In this document: in pieces, positions 49,258 to 61,120 of the stretch
Layout of the letters: each line of letters opens with the position of its first letter
Position numbering within the stretch: the first letter of the stretch is position 1
Source: Streptomyces sp. NBC_00286
Lineage (GTDB): Bacteria; Actinomycetota; Actinomycetes; Streptomycetales; Streptomycetaceae
Length of the DNA stretch: 64,000 bases
Assembly: GCF_036173125.1 (NCBI RefSeq)
Contig: NZ_CP108054.1
Coordinates: 7,221,001 to 7,285,000, forward strand
Direction of reading: 5' to 3'
Notes under the pieces: model-generated
Database searches by the model: none
The model's input: only the letters and a program-made list of their open reading frames with translations
What the model was told of the DNA's origin: nothing
Made by a program: the position numbers and the translations under genes

Positions 49258-50496
49258 TTACGAGCCGACCTTGCGCTTGTTCCACACGTCGAAGCCGACC
49301 GCCGCCAGCAGCACCATGCCCTTGATGACCTGCTGCCAGTCGGTACCGACACCGACGAGGTTCATACCGTTGTTCAGCACACCCAGGACCAGGCCGCCGA
49401 TGATGGCGCCGAGGACCGTGCCGACGCCGCCGCTCATCGACGCGCCGCCGATGAACGAGGCGGCGATCGCCTCGAGTTCGAAGTTGAGGCCGGCCTTGGG
49501 CGAGGCCGCGTTGAAGCGGGCGGCGAAGACCAGACCCGCCAGGGCCGCCATCATGCCCATGTTCAGGAAGACCAGGAAGGTGACCTTCTTGTCCTTCACA
49601 CCCGACAGCTTGGCCGCCGGGAGGTTGCCGCCGATCGCGTAGATGTGACGGCCGACGATCGCGTTGCGCATGACGTAGCCGAAGCCGACGACCAGCACAC
49701 CGAGGATCAGCAGGACCACCGGGGCGCCCTTGTAGCTGGCGAGCAGCAGCGTCACCGTGAGCAGAGCGGAGACCAGCGCCACGATCTTGAGCACGAACAG
49801 CTTGAAGGGCGGCACTTCGAGCGAGAACTCCTGCGACCGCTTGCGGTCCCGCACCTCCTGGTAGATCACGAAGGCGATCAGGGCGAAGCCGAGCAGCAGG
49901 GTGAGGTTGTGGTAGTTCGTGTTCGGGCCGACCTCGGGCAGGAAGCCGTTGGCGACCTTCTGCAGCCCCTGCGGGAACGGGCCGAGGGTCTGACCCTCCA
50001 GGAAGATCTCCGTCAGACCGCGGAAGAGCAGCATGCCCGCGAGGGTGACGATGAACGATGGAATGCCCAGATACGCGATGAAGAAGCCCTGCATCGCACC
50101 GGCGGCGGCGCCCAGCAGCAGACACAGCACCACCGCGAGTGGCCACGGCAAGTCGTTCTTGACCATCAGCACCGCGGCTATCGAGCCGACGAACGCGGTG
50201 AGCGAGCCGACCGACAGGTCGATATGGCCCGCGATGATGACCAGCATCATGCCCATCGCGAGGATGAGGATGTAGCTGTTCTGCAGCACCAGGTTGGAGA
50301 CGTTCCGCGGCAGAAGCAGGTCGCCGTCGGTCCACACCGCGAACAGGGCCACGATCAGACCGAGGGCGATCAGCATGCCGTACTGCCGCATGTTGCGGCG
50401 CATGCCGTCCAGCATCAGCTGGAGCAGGCCGCCGCCACCGGCGGCGTCCTTGCCCGGCGCGGGGGCCGGGCTCTTGGCGGTCAGATCGGTGCTCAT
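49258..50496 (-). CDS. mmsB: Sugar ABC transporter permease (MmsB type)
   Basis: A 412-residue permease with about ten spans: [38 protein letters not shown] (the conserved BPD_transp_2 loop), [39 protein letters not shown] and [21 protein letters not shown]. It fits the MmsB/XylH group that imports several monosaccharides. ATGA overlap with the ATPase gene. It works with MmsA and the ChvE-like binding protein. Confidence 0.9.
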   Translation of the reverse strand: MSTDLTAKSPAPAPGKDAAGGGGLLQLMLDGMRRNMRQYGMLIALGLIVALFAVWTDGDLLLPRNVSNLVLQNSYILILAMGMMLVIIAGHIDLSVGSLTAFVGSIAAVLMVKNDLPWPLAVVLCLLLGAAAGAMQGFFIAYLGIPSFIVTLAGMLLFRGLTEIFLEGQTLGPFPQGLQKVANGFLPEVGPNTNYHNLTLLLGFALIAFVIYQEVRDRKRSQEFSLEVPPFKLFVLKIVALVSALLTVTLLLASYKGAPVVLLILGVLVVGFGYVMRNAIVGRHIYAIGGNLPAAKLSGVKDKKVTFLVFLNMGMMAALAGLVFAARFNAASPKAGLNFELEAIAASFIGGASMSGGVGTVLGAIIGGLVLGVLNNGMNLVGVGTDWQQVIKGMVLLAAVGFDVWNKRKVGS

Positions 50497-52043
50497 CGGG
50501 TTACCTCTTTGTCCTTCGTCATCTGGCGCATCAGCACTTCCTGCGTGGCCTCCGCACGCGAGAATTCGCCGGTCAGCCGCCCCGCGGCCATCGTGTAGAT
50601 GCGGTCACACATACCGAGCAGTTCCGGCAGCTCGGAGGAGATGAAGACGACCGCCTTGCCCTGCGCGGCCAGTTGATCGATCACGGTGTAGATCTCGAAC
50701 TTGGCGCCCACGTCGATACCGCGGGTCGGCTCGTCCAGGATCAGCACATCGGGCCCGGCGAAGATCCACTTGCTGAGGACGACCTTCTGCTGGTTACCGC
50801 CCGAGAGCCGGCCCACCTGCTCGAACACGGTCGGCGCCTTGATGTTCATGGACTTGCGGAAGTCCTCGGCGACCTGGCGCTCCGCGTGCTCGTCGACCAC
50901 ACCGCGCTTGGAGACCTTCCCCAGCGCGCTGAGGGAGATATTGCGGCCGATGGTGTCGATGAGGTTGAGCCCGTAGTGCTTACGGTCCTCGGTGACGTAC
51001 GCGATGCCGTGCTTGACCGCCTCGGGCACGTGCTTCGTACGGATCTCCTTGCCGTCCTTGAAGACCTTGCCGCCGTGGTACCGGCCGTACGTACGCCCGA
51101 AGACGCTCATCGCGAGCTCGGTGCGCCCGGCGCCCATCAGGCCCGCGATGCCGACGATCTCCCCGCGCCGCACCTGGATCGACACATCGTCGACAACCTT
51201 GCGCTGCTGGTCGATCGGGTGGTGCACGGTCCAGTTGCGGATCTCCAGGGCCGGAGCCGCGCCCACCTCCGGCTCGTGCGGGGTGCGTTCCGGGAAGCGG
51301 TGCTCGAGGTCGCGGCCGACCATCCCGCTGATGATCCGGTCCTCGGTGGTCTCCTTGGCCTTCACATCGAGCGTCTCGATGGAGCGGCCGTCGCGCAGGA
51401 TCGTCACCGAGTCCGCGACCTTGCGGATCTCGTTGAGCTTGTGGGAGATGATGATCGAGGTGATGCCCTGCTTCTTCAACTCCAGGATGAGATCCAGGAG
51501 TTTGCCGCTGTCCTCGTCGTTCAGGGCCGCGGTCGGCTCATCGAGGATGAGCAGCTTCACCTTCTTCGAGAGGGCCTTGGCGATCTCCACGAGCTGCTGC
51601 TTGCCCACGCCGATGTCGGCGACGCGGGTGTCGGGGTGGTCGCTGAGACCGACCCGCCGCAGCAGCTCGGTGGCGTGCTTCAGCGTCTCGCTCCAGCTGA
51701 TGATCCCGCGGGTGGCGTGCTCGTTGCCGAGGAAGATGTTCTCCGCGAGGGAGAGATACGGCACCAGGGCAAGCTCCTGGTGAATGATCACAATGCCGTG
51801 CTGCTCGCTCGCCCTGATGTCCTTGAAGGTGCAGATCTCACCTTCGAAGAGGATGTCCCCTTCGTAACTTCCGTGCGGGTGGACGCCGGAGAGGACCTTC
51901 ATCAAGGTCGACTTACCGGCGCCGTTCTCCCCGCAGATGGCATGGACCTCGCCCTGCTGGACGGTCAGTGTGACGTCCGACAGCGCTTTGACGCCGGGAA
52001 AGGTCTTGACGATCGAGCGCATTTCCAGGACGGGTCCCGCCAT
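50493..52043 (-). CDS. mmsA: Sugar ABC transporter ATPase, two cassettes (MmsA type)
   Basis: A 516-residue ATPase with two nucleotide-binding halves: Walker [17 protein letters not shown] and [18 protein letters not shown] ... [11 protein letters not shown] in the first; [16 protein letters not shown] (degenerate, as usual) and [15 protein letters not shown] ... [13 protein letters not shown] in the second. This is the sugar-import (XylG/MmsA) pattern. ATG 52043 follows GGAAGG. It overlaps mmsB by four bases. Confidence 0.9.
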   Translation of the reverse strand: MAGPVLEMRSIVKTFPGVKALSDVTLTVQQGEVHAICGENGAGKSTLMKVLSGVHPHGSYEGDILFEGEICTFKDIRASEQHGIVIIHQELALVPYLSLAENIFLGNEHATRGIISWSETLKHATELLRRVGLSDHPDTRVADIGVGKQQLVEIAKALSKKVKLLILDEPTAALNDEDSGKLLDLILELKKQGITSIIISHKLNEIRKVADSVTILRDGRSIETLDVKAKETTEDRIISGMVGRDLEHRFPERTPHEPEVGAAPALEIRNWTVHHPIDQQRKVVDDVSIQVRRGEIVGIAGLMGAGRTELAMSVFGRTYGRYHGGKVFKDGKEIRTKHVPEAVKHGIAYVTEDRKHYGLNLIDTIGRNISLSALGKVSKRGVVDEHAERQVAEDFRKSMNIKAPTVFEQVGRLSGGNQQKVVLSKWIFAGPDVLILDEPTRGIDVGAKFEIYTVIDQLAAQGKAVVFISSELPELLGMCDRIYTMAAGRLTGEFSRAEATQEVLMRQMTKDKEVTR

Positions 52044-52079
52044 GGTCGTGCCTTCCAATCCTTGGTGCTGGTGCGGCGA

Positions 52080-53192
52080 TCAGTTGACGTCGCTGGCCTT
52101 GACGTAGCCGGAGTCGACGACGACCTTCTGGTAGTTGGTCTTGTCGACGCTCACCGGCTCCAGGAGGAACGCGGGAACGACCTTCGCGCCGTTCTGGTAC
52201 GTCTCGGTGTCGTTGGTCTTCGGCTTCTTGTCGTTGAGCAGGGAGTCGACCATGTTGCCCGCCACCTTGGCGAGCTCGCGGGTGTCCTTGAAGACCGTCT
52301 GCGTCTGCTCGTCGGCCTTGATCGACTTCAGCGAGGCGACCTCGGCGTCCTGGCCCGTGACGATCGGCAGCGGCTTGTTCGCGGAGCCGTAGTCGTCCGA
52401 CTTCAGCGCCGACAGGATGCCGATGGAGATGCCGTCGTACGGCGAGAGGACCGCGTCGACGCGCTCCTTCTTGTACGCGGCGGTCAGCAGGTCGTCCATG
52501 CGCTTCTGGGCGGTGCCGCCGTCCCAGCGCAGGGTGGTGACCTGGTTCAGCTTGGTCTGGCCCGACCTGACCACCAGCTGCTTCTTGTCGATGTACGGCT
52601 GCAGGACGCTCATCGCGCCCTGGAAGAAGTACTTGGTGTTGTTGTCGTCGTTCGAGCCGGCGAAGAGCTCGATGTTGAACGGGCCCTTCTCGGAGCCGTC
52701 CGCCAGACCGAGCTTGTCGGCGATGTACTGGCCCTGCAGCTGGCCGACCTTCTCGTTGTCGAACGAGGCGTAGTAGTCCACGTTCGGGCTGTTGAGGATG
52801 AGTCGGTCGTACGAGATCACCGGGATGTCGGCGTCCTTGGCCTGCTGGAGAACGTTGTCGAGCGACTTGTTGTCGATCGCCGCGATGATCAGCGCGCTGA
52901 CGCCCTGGGTGATCAGGTTCTCGATCTGGGAGACCTGCTGGTCCGGGTCGTCCTCACCGTAGACGAGCTTGGTCTTGTAGCCCGCGTCCTTCAGGTGCTT
53001 CTCGACGTTGGCACCATCGGCGATCCAGCGCTCCGAGGACTTGGTCGGCATCGCGATGCCGACGGTGGAGCCCTTGGCGTCCCCCTTGTTCTCCTCGCTG
53101 CCGCCCTCGCCGCTCTGCCCGCAGGCGGAGAGCGTCAGGGCAAGGGAGGACGCCGCGGCTATGACGGCGAGTGCACTTCTACGGTTGCGCAT
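52080..53192 (-). CDS. chvE: ChvE-like sugar-binding lipoprotein
   Basis: A 370-residue protein with a lipoprotein signal ([20 protein letters not shown] then Cys-Gly) and a periplasmic-binding type I fold: [72 protein letters not shown]. ChvE relatives bind arabinose, galactose, glucose or xylose. Aspartate- and arginine-rich sugar contacts such as SYDRL are present. ATG 53192 has AAGGAAG upstream; the in-frame ATG at 53198 is too close to it. First gene of the transporter unit. Confidence 0.9.
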   Translation of the reverse strand: MRNRRSALAVIAAASSLALTLSACGQSGEGGSEENKGDAKGSTVGIAMPTKSSERWIADGANVEKHLKDAGYKTKLVYGEDDPDQQVSQIENLITQGVSALIIAAIDNKSLDNVLQQAKDADIPVISYDRLILNSPNVDYYASFDNEKVGQLQGQYIADKLGLADGSEKGPFNIELFAGSNDDNNTKYFFQGAMSVLQPYIDKKQLVVRSGQTKLNQVTTLRWDGGTAQKRMDDLLTAAYKKERVDAVLSPYDGISIGILSALKSDDYGSANKPLPIVTGQDAEVASLKSIKADEQTQTVFKDTRELAKVAGNMVDSLLNDKKPKTNDTETYQNGAKVVPAFLLEPVSVDKTNYQKVVVDSGYVKASDVN

Positions 53193-53290
53193 GATCATCT
53201 TCCTTGATGTGTGAGGGTGCGCCGAACTGGCGAGGCTGTCGGATTGTGTGCGGCTGCGTGGTCTTTTGTGAAGAGGGTTTGTCCGGAACG

Positions 53291-54259
53291 TTATGAGGGA
53301 ATGCCGAATCGTTTCAGGTCGCCGGGCAGCCGCGAGCCCAGAGGTGCCATATCGCCGTCCGCTCCGTGCCGCTCCAGCAGGTCGAGAGCGAGCCGGCCGC
53401 GCCGCACCCGCTCCTTGGCCGTGCTCAGCGTCAGGTCCCGCATATGGGCCCCGTACGGGTAGATTCCGGGGGCCTTGGACAGGCCGAACTTCAGGTAGAG
53501 CGGGGCGCCGCGCCGGATCAGCTCGGCGACCTCGTACATCCGGACATAGCCGCCGAGATCGTCCGGGGCCTCGATGTACATGTCCATGGGGGCCGCGCTG
53601 ACCCGGCGGATCTCCGTGAGGTGGTCCAGGGTCAGATCGCTGGGCACGTTGATGGAGTCTCCGCCGAGCTGCTCGTACACGGCGTACGCGGCCGGGTTGA
53701 CCGGGCCGATCAGCGCGGAGACCTTCAGCGTCGTGTCGGCGGGGATGATCCCGGCCGCACGCGCGCGGTGCAGCGTCCACAGCACGCCCTCATCAGCCAC
53801 GAGGAGGCACTTTACGCCCAACTCCGTTGCGCGGACGGCGTCTTCGAGACATCCGGCCACCGCGTCATGGCCGCGGGCGCGCAGGCCCCCGCCGCGGGAG
53901 TCGGTACGGGTCGAGCCGCCGATGTCCCAGGTGCCGCGCGGGCCCGTGAACAGGCAGAGCTCGATGTCGCGTTCGGCGGTGGCCTCGACCATCTCGGTGA
54001 TCTCGGCGTCGTTCAGCATCCAGATGCCGCTGCCCTGGCTGATCCGGTGGATCGGCACATCGAGGCGCGAGGACTCCTTGAGGACCACGGCCAGCGCCTC
54101 GGGCCCCTCGCAGGAGGGGACCTCGGTGCGCCAGCGGCCGCCACCGGGGAAGGTGTGCGGTGAGGCGTCGGCAGGATCGGGGGCGGGCGCGCCCAGGCCG
54201 AGAGCGGAGAGCGCCGGCTCGCCGGGTCGTCGGGCTGCCGTGGCGGAAGCGTCGGTCAC
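53291..54259 (-). CDS. TIM-barrel-like protein, possibly U32-peptidase-like, of the sugar-acid locus
   Basis: A 322-residue protein starting GTG 54259 behind AAGGA. It contains [86 protein letters not shown] and [16 protein letters not shown], an alternation of strands and helices like a TIM barrel and similar in style to U32 proteins. I do not assign an activity. It lies between the dehydratase/dehydrogenase pair (after a strong terminator) and the ChvE transporter genes, with a GTTCGA(N)ATTTC-type box just before its ribosome site. Confidence 0.55.
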   Translation of the reverse strand: MTDASATAARRPGEPALSALGLGAPAPDPADASPHTFPGGGRWRTEVPSCEGPEALAVVLKESSRLDVPIHRISQGSGIWMLNDAEITEMVEATAERDIELCLFTGPRGTWDIGGSTRTDSRGGGLRARGHDAVAGCLEDAVRATELGVKCLLVADEGVLWTLHRARAAGIIPADTTLKVSALIGPVNPAAYAVYEQLGGDSINVPSDLTLDHLTEIRRVSAAPMDMYIEAPDDLGGYVRMYEVAELIRRGAPLYLKFGLSKAPGIYPYGAHMRDLTLSTAKERVRRGRLALDLLERHGADGDMAPLGSRLPGDLKRFGIPS

Positions 54260-54273
54260 AAGCTGTCCTTCGC

Positions 54274-54287
54274 GTTCGATGTTTCGG
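54274..54287 (+). promoter_or_regulatory. GTTCGA(N)ATTTC-type box before the TIM-barrel gene
   Basis: GTTCGATGTTTCGG on the plus strand (CCGAAACATCGAAC in the gene's direction), about 15 bp before its start, as at the IclR gene. Confidence 0.45.
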
Positions 54288-54309
54288 ACATGGTTCGTGG
54301 GGATTGGGA

Positions 54310-54350
54310 GCACGCCGGTACGGAGCGTCAGGGTCTCCGTACCGGCGTGC
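54310..54350. terminator. Perfect 16-bp hairpin after the alcohol dehydrogenase gene
   Basis: GCACGCCGGTACGGAG (54310-54325) pairs with CTCCGTACCGGCGTGC (54335-54350), 32 bp past the dehydrogenase stop on the minus strand. It separates the dehydratase/dehydrogenase unit from the downstream genes, which then have their own box and start. Confidence 0.75.
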
Positions 54351-54381
54351 GGCTCGTGGGGCGGTGCGGGCGCCACGGGAA

Positions 54382-55386
54382 CTATGGCTTGATCAGTACC
54401 TTGCCGACCTTCGGGTCGCCGGAGCCGACCAGCTCGATGGCCTTCGCGAAGTCCTCCAGCGGCAGCTCGTGGGTGACCAGGGGCAGCGGATTGAGCAGAC
54501 CGGCGCCGAACACCCGCACCGTGTGCGCCCAGGCGTCCGGGGCCGCACCGAACACGGTGTGCACTTCCAGCTGCCGTACGACGAGATCGGTGGGGTCGAG
54601 TCCGTCGGCACCCGGAGCCGGGATACCGGTCAGGACGAGCCGGCCGCCGCGTCGGAGCAGCGAGGCGGCGGTGCGCGCCGCGTCCGCGGACCCGGCGGTC
54701 TCGATGACGACGTCGAAGTCGTCGGGGAGTTCCTCGTCCTTCGTACGGAACTCCGTGGCGCCGAAGTCCTTGGAGAGCACCGCGCGGTCCGGGCGGGTGC
54801 CGACCACGAGCAGCTCGCCCGGGGAGCCGGCCTTCAGGAACTGCACGGCGAACATCCCCAGCGTCCCGGTGCCGACGACGGCCACTCTCTCGCCCGGCCG
54901 GGCGTTCGCCTTCAGCGCGGCGGCGGCGATGCAGGCGGCCGGCTCCAGCAGAGCGGCGGCGGTCAGGTCCGCGTCGTCGGACAGGACGTGCAGCAGCCGT
55001 GCCGGAAGCGTCAGTGTGCCCGCCATCGCCCCGGGCTGCGTGAAGCCCGTCTCCTCGTACCCGGCGGAGCACAGCGTCGTCTCGCCCGCGTGGCAGCGGT
55101 CGCAGACCTGGCAGTTGCGGAACCCCTCGCCGACCACCTTGCGGCCGATGAGGGACTCCGGGACCCCGGAGCCGACCGCCTCGACCGTGCCGGACCACTC
55201 ATGGCCGGGCGTGAGCGGGTAACGGACGTACCCCTCGGGCCGGTTGCCCTCGTACACCTCACGGTCACTGCCGCAGATGCCGCTCGCATGGACCCGTACG
55301 AGGGCCTCCCCGGCGGCCGGAGCCGTGGGCTCGTGCGGGACGAGCCGGTGCTCGCCCGGAGCCTCGATGACGACAGCAACGCTCAC
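54382..55386 (-). CDS. Zinc-dependent alcohol/polyol dehydrogenase (MDR family)
   Basis: A 334-residue protein starting GTG 55386. The catalytic zinc residues lie in HASGICGSDREVYEG (Cys) and TPGHEWSGTVEAVG (His-Glu); the structural zinc lobe has FRNCQVCDRCHAGETTLC; the NAD site is VAVVGTGTLGMFAVQFL. It is like threonine/sorbitol dehydrogenases. GTGA overlap with the dehydratase gene implies coupling, so it probably oxidises a sugar, sugar acid or its dehydration product in the same pathway. Confidence 0.85.
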   Translation of the reverse strand: MSVAVVIEAPGEHRLVPHEPTAPAAGEALVRVHASGICGSDREVYEGNRPEGYVRYPLTPGHEWSGTVEAVGSGVPESLIGRKVVGEGFRNCQVCDRCHAGETTLCSAGYEETGFTQPGAMAGTLTLPARLLHVLSDDADLTAAALLEPAACIAAAALKANARPGERVAVVGTGTLGMFAVQFLKAGSPGELLVVGTRPDRAVLSKDFGATEFRTKDEELPDDFDVVIETAGSADAARTAASLLRRGGRLVLTGIPAPGADGLDPTDLVVRQLEVHTVFGAAPDAWAHTVRVFGAGLLNPLPLVTHELPLEDFAKAIELVGSGDPKVGKVLIKP

Positions 55387-56540
55387 TTGGACCCCTTGGG
55401 CTTGCGCTGCTCCCAGCCGTCCGCCCACAGGTCGAAGCGCGCCTGCTGCTGCGGGAACTCGGCCGCCGCGTCCGTGTCCAACTCGACGCCGAGACCGGGC
55501 GCGTCGGAGAGGTGGAAGTACCCGTCCACGACCTGGGGCGCGCCCTTGACGACCTTCTTGATGTCCGCGTCCGCGAAGTCGTTGAAGTGCTCGAGGATCT
55601 TGAAGTTCGGGGCGGTGAAGCCGACCTGGAGGGAGGCGGCGGTGAGGACCGGGCCGCCCACGTTGTGCGGGGCGACGAGCATGTAGTGCGTCTCGGCGGT
55701 CGCGGCCAGCTTGCGCGTCTCCCAGATGCCGCCGATGTGGCCGACGTCGGGCTGGATGATGTCCACGGCCTGGCTCTCGAAGAGCTCGCGGAACTCGATG
55801 CGGTCGTGGATGCGCTCACCGGTGGCGACCGGCATGTCCACCTTCGCCGCCACCTTCTCCAGCGCCTTCAGGTTCTCCGGCGGAACCGGCTCCTCCAGCC
55901 AGGCCGGCTTGAAGGGCGCGAGCTCCTTGGCGAGCCGTACGGCGGTGGCGGGGGAGAAGCGGCCGTGCATCTCCAGCATCAGCTCTGCCTCGGGGCCGAT
56001 GGCGTCCCGTACGGCCTCGATGAGGGAGACGGAGTACAGGGTCGCCTCGTGGTCGAGCTCGAAGTGACCGGTCCCGAAGGGGTCGATCTTGAGGGCCTTG
56101 TAGCCGCGCTCCATGACCTGCTGGGCGGCCTTGTGGTACGCCTCCGGAGTGCGCTCCGTGGTGTACCAGCCGTTGGCGTACGCCTTGACCTTGTCGGTGA
56201 CCTTGCCGCCGAGCAGCTGCCAGACGGGGACGCCGAGGGCCTTGCCCTTGATGTCCCAGCAGGCCATCTCGATCACCGCGATACCGGACATCACGATCTC
56301 GCCGGCGCGGCCGTAGTCGCCGTACTTCATGCGCTTGACGAGGTCCTCGACAGCGAACGGGTCGGAGCCGAGAATGTGGTTGGCCTCTGCCTCCCGCAGA
56401 TAGCCGAGCAGCGCGTCGGTATGACCCAGCATGCGGGTCTCACCGACACCGGTGAGTCCCTCATCGGTGTGCACCTGGACATAGGTCAGGTTCCGCCACG
56501 GCGTCCCTACCACGTGCGTGCTGATTCCAGTGATGCGCAC
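55383..56540 (-). CDS. Enolase-superfamily sugar-acid dehydratase, galactonate dehydratase-like
   Basis: A 385-residue protein. Enolase-superfamily landmarks: MSGIAVIEMACWDIKGKALG, KALKIDPFG, LMLEMHGRFSP (metal ligand), WLEEPVPPEN (second ligand), VATGERI (third ligand), IIQPDVGHIGGI and VAPHNVGGPV (catalytic His). The order and length match DgoD, which dehydrates D-galactonate to 2-keto-3-deoxygalactonate; other aldonates are possible. Upstream lie two GTTCGA boxes and the palindrome CTGTCGCGACAG. First gene of the dehydratase/dehydrogenase unit. Confidence 0.8.
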   Translation of the reverse strand: MRITGISTHVVGTPWRNLTYVQVHTDEGLTGVGETRMLGHTDALLGYLREAEANHILGSDPFAVEDLVKRMKYGDYGRAGEIVMSGIAVIEMACWDIKGKALGVPVWQLLGGKVTDKVKAYANGWYTTERTPEAYHKAAQQVMERGYKALKIDPFGTGHFELDHEATLYSVSLIEAVRDAIGPEAELMLEMHGRFSPATAVRLAKELAPFKPAWLEEPVPPENLKALEKVAAKVDMPVATGERIHDRIEFRELFESQAVDIIQPDVGHIGGIWETRKLAATAETHYMLVAPHNVGGPVLTAASLQVGFTAPNFKILEHFNDFADADIKKVVKGAPQVVDGYFHLSDAPGLGVELDTDAAAEFPQQQARFDLWADGWEQRKPKGSK

Positions 56541-56569
56541 TGCAGCTGCTCCCTGTACTCGTCGGCCCT

Positions 56570-56610
56570 GTTCGAGATTTCGTCACTCGTTCGAAATGCT
56601 GTCGCGACAG
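56570..56610. promoter_or_regulatory. Operator cluster upstream of the dehydratase gene
   Basis: GTTCGAGATTTCGT (56570-56583) and GTTCGAAATG (56589-56598) are followed by the perfect 12-bp palindrome CTGTCGCGACAG (56599-56610). All lie 30-70 bp before the dehydratase start, so this is probably its control region. Confidence 0.5.
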
Positions 56611-56824
56611 TAAGGATTCGGCAGTCGGAGTGTCAATGGGTCGAGCGGTCGAACACGTAACGGTTTTGACGCCAAGGCGGTGGGATGGCGGGGAATGATC
56701 CGGGCTGTCCGCGCCCCGGCATGCCTGGACAGCGCTTTCGTATGCCTGAACAGGCCACTCCCTACACAACATTCACAGCTGCCCCTAGGAACGTTACCTG
56801 TCCGGAATCTAGTCTTCCGGCGTC

Positions 56825-57541
56825 ATGGACTACTGCCACCCGTGCCAACGGCACCTCAACGGCGCCCTCGCCTGTCCGGGCTGCGGCACACCGGCCGAAG
56901 CCTGCCGGGCGTACGCCGCGTCGCTGAACGCCGCACACGCGCGAGAGGGCGCGGGTGCGCGGGCGGGCGACGACGGACACGGCGACTCCGACGACCCCGA
57001 GGACTCCTCGGCCGCCGGTGGACGCCGGTCCCGTGGCCGCTCCCATCGCGGGGCGCGGGAGACCCGGCGGGACAGGCGGGCGGCGGTGCACCGGCGTCGT
57101 CGGCAGCGGGCGCTGCTGATCGGGGCGGGGCTGCTGCTCGCCGCGGGCGGGCTGAGCCTGGCGGAGCTGGGCAAGGAGGCACCCTCGGCGGAGCCGAACA
57201 CCGCGACGGACGACGAGGGCTCCGGTTCGCGGGGGTCGGAGGACGGGAAGACGGGCTCGTCGAAAGGCGGGGCGGCGGGCTCCGCCGTGACGGAGTCCCG
57301 GTCGCCGGAGGCCTCGGCCTCTCCTTCGCCCTCGAAATCGAAGAAGCCGGGAGACAAGGGCAAGGACGAGGACGAGAGCAAGAAGCCCTCTCCCACGCCG
57401 ACGTCCGAGGATCCCGAGGACCCCCCGCGCCCGCCCCCTGAGGACCCCGACACCCCGGATCCCCGCCCGACGTCGAAGCGTCCGGCCCCGGAGCCGACGC
57501 CCACGGAGACGTGCACGCGGTTCCTGTTCTTCTGCTCGTAA
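56825..57541 (+). CDS. SCO2400-family protein: zinc-ribbon head, one TM, Pro/Ser-rich tail
   Basis: A 238-residue protein starting MDYCHPCQRHLNGALACPGC, with two CxxC pairs forming a zinc ribbon, then an acidic/basic linker, a single span (ALLIGAGLLLAAGGLSLAEL) and a low-complexity outer tail rich in Ser, Pro, Lys and Glu ending in CTRFLFFCS. This is the layout of SCO2400-type proteins of Streptomyces, whose role is unknown. It is divergent from the dehydratase operon and converges on katG across a strong terminator. Confidence 0.7.
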   Translation: MDYCHPCQRHLNGALACPGCGTPAEACRAYAASLNAAHAREGAGARAGDDGHGDSDDPEDSSAAGGRRSRGRSHRGARETRRDRRAAVHRRRRQRALLIGAGLLLAAGGLSLAELGKEAPSAEPNTATDDEGSGSRGSEDGKTGSSKGGAAGSAVTESRSPEASASPSPSKSKKPGDKGKDEDESKKPSPTPTSEDPEDPPRPPPEDPDTPDPRPTSKRPAPEPTPTETCTRFLFFCS

Positions 57542-57564
57542 CTCCGCTTCTGGCAACAGAACTG

Positions 57565-57606
57565 ACGACGTCCGGGCCGGCCCGCTGGGGCCGGCCCGGA
57601 CGTCGT
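57565..57606. terminator. Bidirectional terminator with a 19-bp perfect stem
   Basis: ACGACGTCCGGGCCGGCCC (57565-57583) pairs perfectly with GGGCCGGCCCGGACGTCGT (57588-57606) around GCTG. It lies between the converging SCO2400-type gene and katG and can stop both. Confidence 0.85.
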
Positions 57607-57655
57607 ACTCACGTCACCCAGGTCGTACTCGGAGGGATCCGAGCGACCGGAGCGA

Positions 57656-59890
<2,235 letters not shown>

Positions 59891-59913
59891 CTACTAGTGG
59901 ATCACGGTGCTCA

Positions 59914-60351
59914 TCAGGTACCGCGGGGGGTGGAACAGTCGGGGCACACGCCCCAGTAGATGACCTCGGCCTCGTCGACCGAGAAGCCCCGGTCGTCGGA
60001 TGCGGTGAGGCAGGGGGCATGGCCCACCGCGCAGTCGACGTCGGCGAGGACACCGCACGACCGGCACACGAGGTGGTGATGGTTGTCCCCGACACGCCCC
60101 TCGAACCGGGCCGGGCTGCCGGGCAGTTCGATACGGCGTACGAGGCCCGCCGCGACGAGCGCGTGCAGCCCCTCGTACACGGCCTGCAGGGAGACCTGGC
60201 CCAGCCGATCGCGCACCCCGGAGGCGATCGCCTCGACACCGAGGTGATCACCACGGCGAACGGTCTCCAGCAACGCGACACGGCCGGCCGTCACCCGCAG
60301 ACCGACACCGCGCAGCTCATCGGCGGTGCTCGGGGTCTGGGAGGCGGTCAT
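59914..60351 (-). CDS. furA: Fur-family regulator (FurA/CatR-like) of katG
   Basis: A 145-residue protein starting MTASQTPSTADELR. The winged helix has GLRVTAGRVALLETVR and VSLQAVYEGLHALVAAGLVRR; the metal-binding part has DNHHHLVCRSCGVLADVD and the final CPDC pair. It would repress itself and katG until oxidised by peroxide or lacking metal, as known for FurA/CatR in Streptomyces. The region just upstream has two AACGATTC repeats. Confidence 0.85.
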   Translation of the reverse strand: MTASQTPSTADELRGVGLRVTAGRVALLETVRRGDHLGVEAIASGVRDRLGQVSLQAVYEGLHALVAAGLVRRIELPGSPARFEGRVGDNHHHLVCRSCGVLADVDCAVGHAPCLTASDDRGFSVDEAEVIYWGVCPDCSTPRGT

Positions 60352-60378
60352 GGCGCCCAACCTACATCGCCTAACACG

Positions 60379-60403
60379 AACGATTCAAGAAAAAGAACGA
60401 TTC
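60379..60403. promoter_or_regulatory. Direct repeat AACGATTC upstream of furA
   Basis: AACGATTC occurs at 60379-60386 and 60396-60403, 17 bp apart, in an unusually A-rich stretch 28-52 bp before the furA start. It is the likely promoter/operator for FurA autoregulation. Confidence 0.5.
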
Positions 60404-60469
60404 TAATTTTGGGAAGTGTCGGGCGCTGTGTCGGACGGCGCTCTCAGGTGCGCAACGGTTCGGGCAGCG

Positions 60470-60552
60470 GGCCCCAAAGGGGCGCGGGGCTGTATCGATT
60501 TGCGGCTCCGCCGCGTGGGCGCGACAAGCCACGATGGACCCGCGCCCGCCAG
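60470..60552 (+). repeat. Dispersed GC-rich repeat, short copy
   Basis: GGGCCCCAAAGGGGCGCGGG, CTGTATCGATTTGCGGCTCC and GCGACAAGCCACGATGGACC match the core of the other copies without the inner hairpin module. It lies between the end of the MarR gene and furA. Confidence 0.75.
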
Positions 60553-60588
60553 CGAACAAGAACCCCCCACCCCGTAGGCGCCCAAAGC

Positions 60589-61032
60589 TCAGGATGCGCC
60601 GCCCAGCATCCGCAGAAGCAAGTCCCGCAAAGCCAGTCGCTCATCCCGAGACAACTCCGCCAACGGCTCCCGCGCAAAGTGCAGCGACTCACGAAGCCCC
60701 CGGGCGACCCGTCGCCCTTCATCGGTGACCGCCGCCAGCTTCACCCGGCGGTCGCCAGGATCGGGCCGCCGCTCGACCAGCCCGCGCGACTCCAGCCGAT
60801 CCACTATCCCTGTCACATTCGAAGGCTCACACTTGAGCTTCTGGGCCAGTCGTCGCATGGGCAAAGGCTCCAACGAGAGCAGGCTCAGCAACCGAGCCTG
60901 CGCCCCGGTCAGCGCATGCTCAGCGGCAGCGTCGTCGTACTCCTCGTGGTAGCGAGCCACCACCGTGCCGATGAGGTCGACGACCTCCAAGGTCAGGGCA
61001 TCGGGACGGCGGGTCTTCTGCGGGGCGGCCAT
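60589..61032 (-). CDS. MarR-family regulator
   Basis: A 147-residue protein starting MAAPQKTRRPDALTLEVVDL. The winged helix has HALTGAQARLLSLLSLEPLPMRRLA, KCEPSNVTGIVDRLESRGLV and the wing RRPDPGDRRVKLAAVTDEG; the ends form the dimer helices. It is divergent from a CurA-like reductase gene, 88 bp away, and probably controls it through the palindrome between them, the usual layout for MarR regulators of reductases. Confidence 0.85.
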   Translation of the reverse strand: MAAPQKTRRPDALTLEVVDLIGTVVARYHEEYDDAAAEHALTGAQARLLSLLSLEPLPMRRLAQKLKCEPSNVTGIVDRLESRGLVERRPDPGDRRVKLAAVTDEGRRVARGLRESLHFAREPLAELSRDERLALRDLLLRMLGGAS

Positions 61033-61088
61033 GCGCTCCAGCGTACCCGCATTACTTGACAACATGAAATATTCGGCCGCATGCTTGT

Positions 61089-61101
61089 TTCAGGTACTGA
61101 A
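61089..61101. promoter_or_regulatory. Palindrome TTCAG-GTA-CTGAA between marR and the CurA-like gene
   Basis: A perfect five-base-arm inverted repeat 19 bp before the reductase start. A TTGACA box lies at 61056-61061 on the plus strand. The palindrome is a likely MarR site blocking the ribosome or polymerase. Confidence 0.5.
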
Positions 61102-61120
61102 GTAAATTGAAAGGCTCCCC

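Noticed and set aside
48076..53207. Two open frames of over 800 codons on the plus strand, antisense to the epimerase and ABC transporter genes
   Set aside because: Their translations are rich in Asp, Arg, Val, Gly and His without any fold signature, whereas the opposite strand encodes galM, mmsB, mmsA and chvE with intact motifs.
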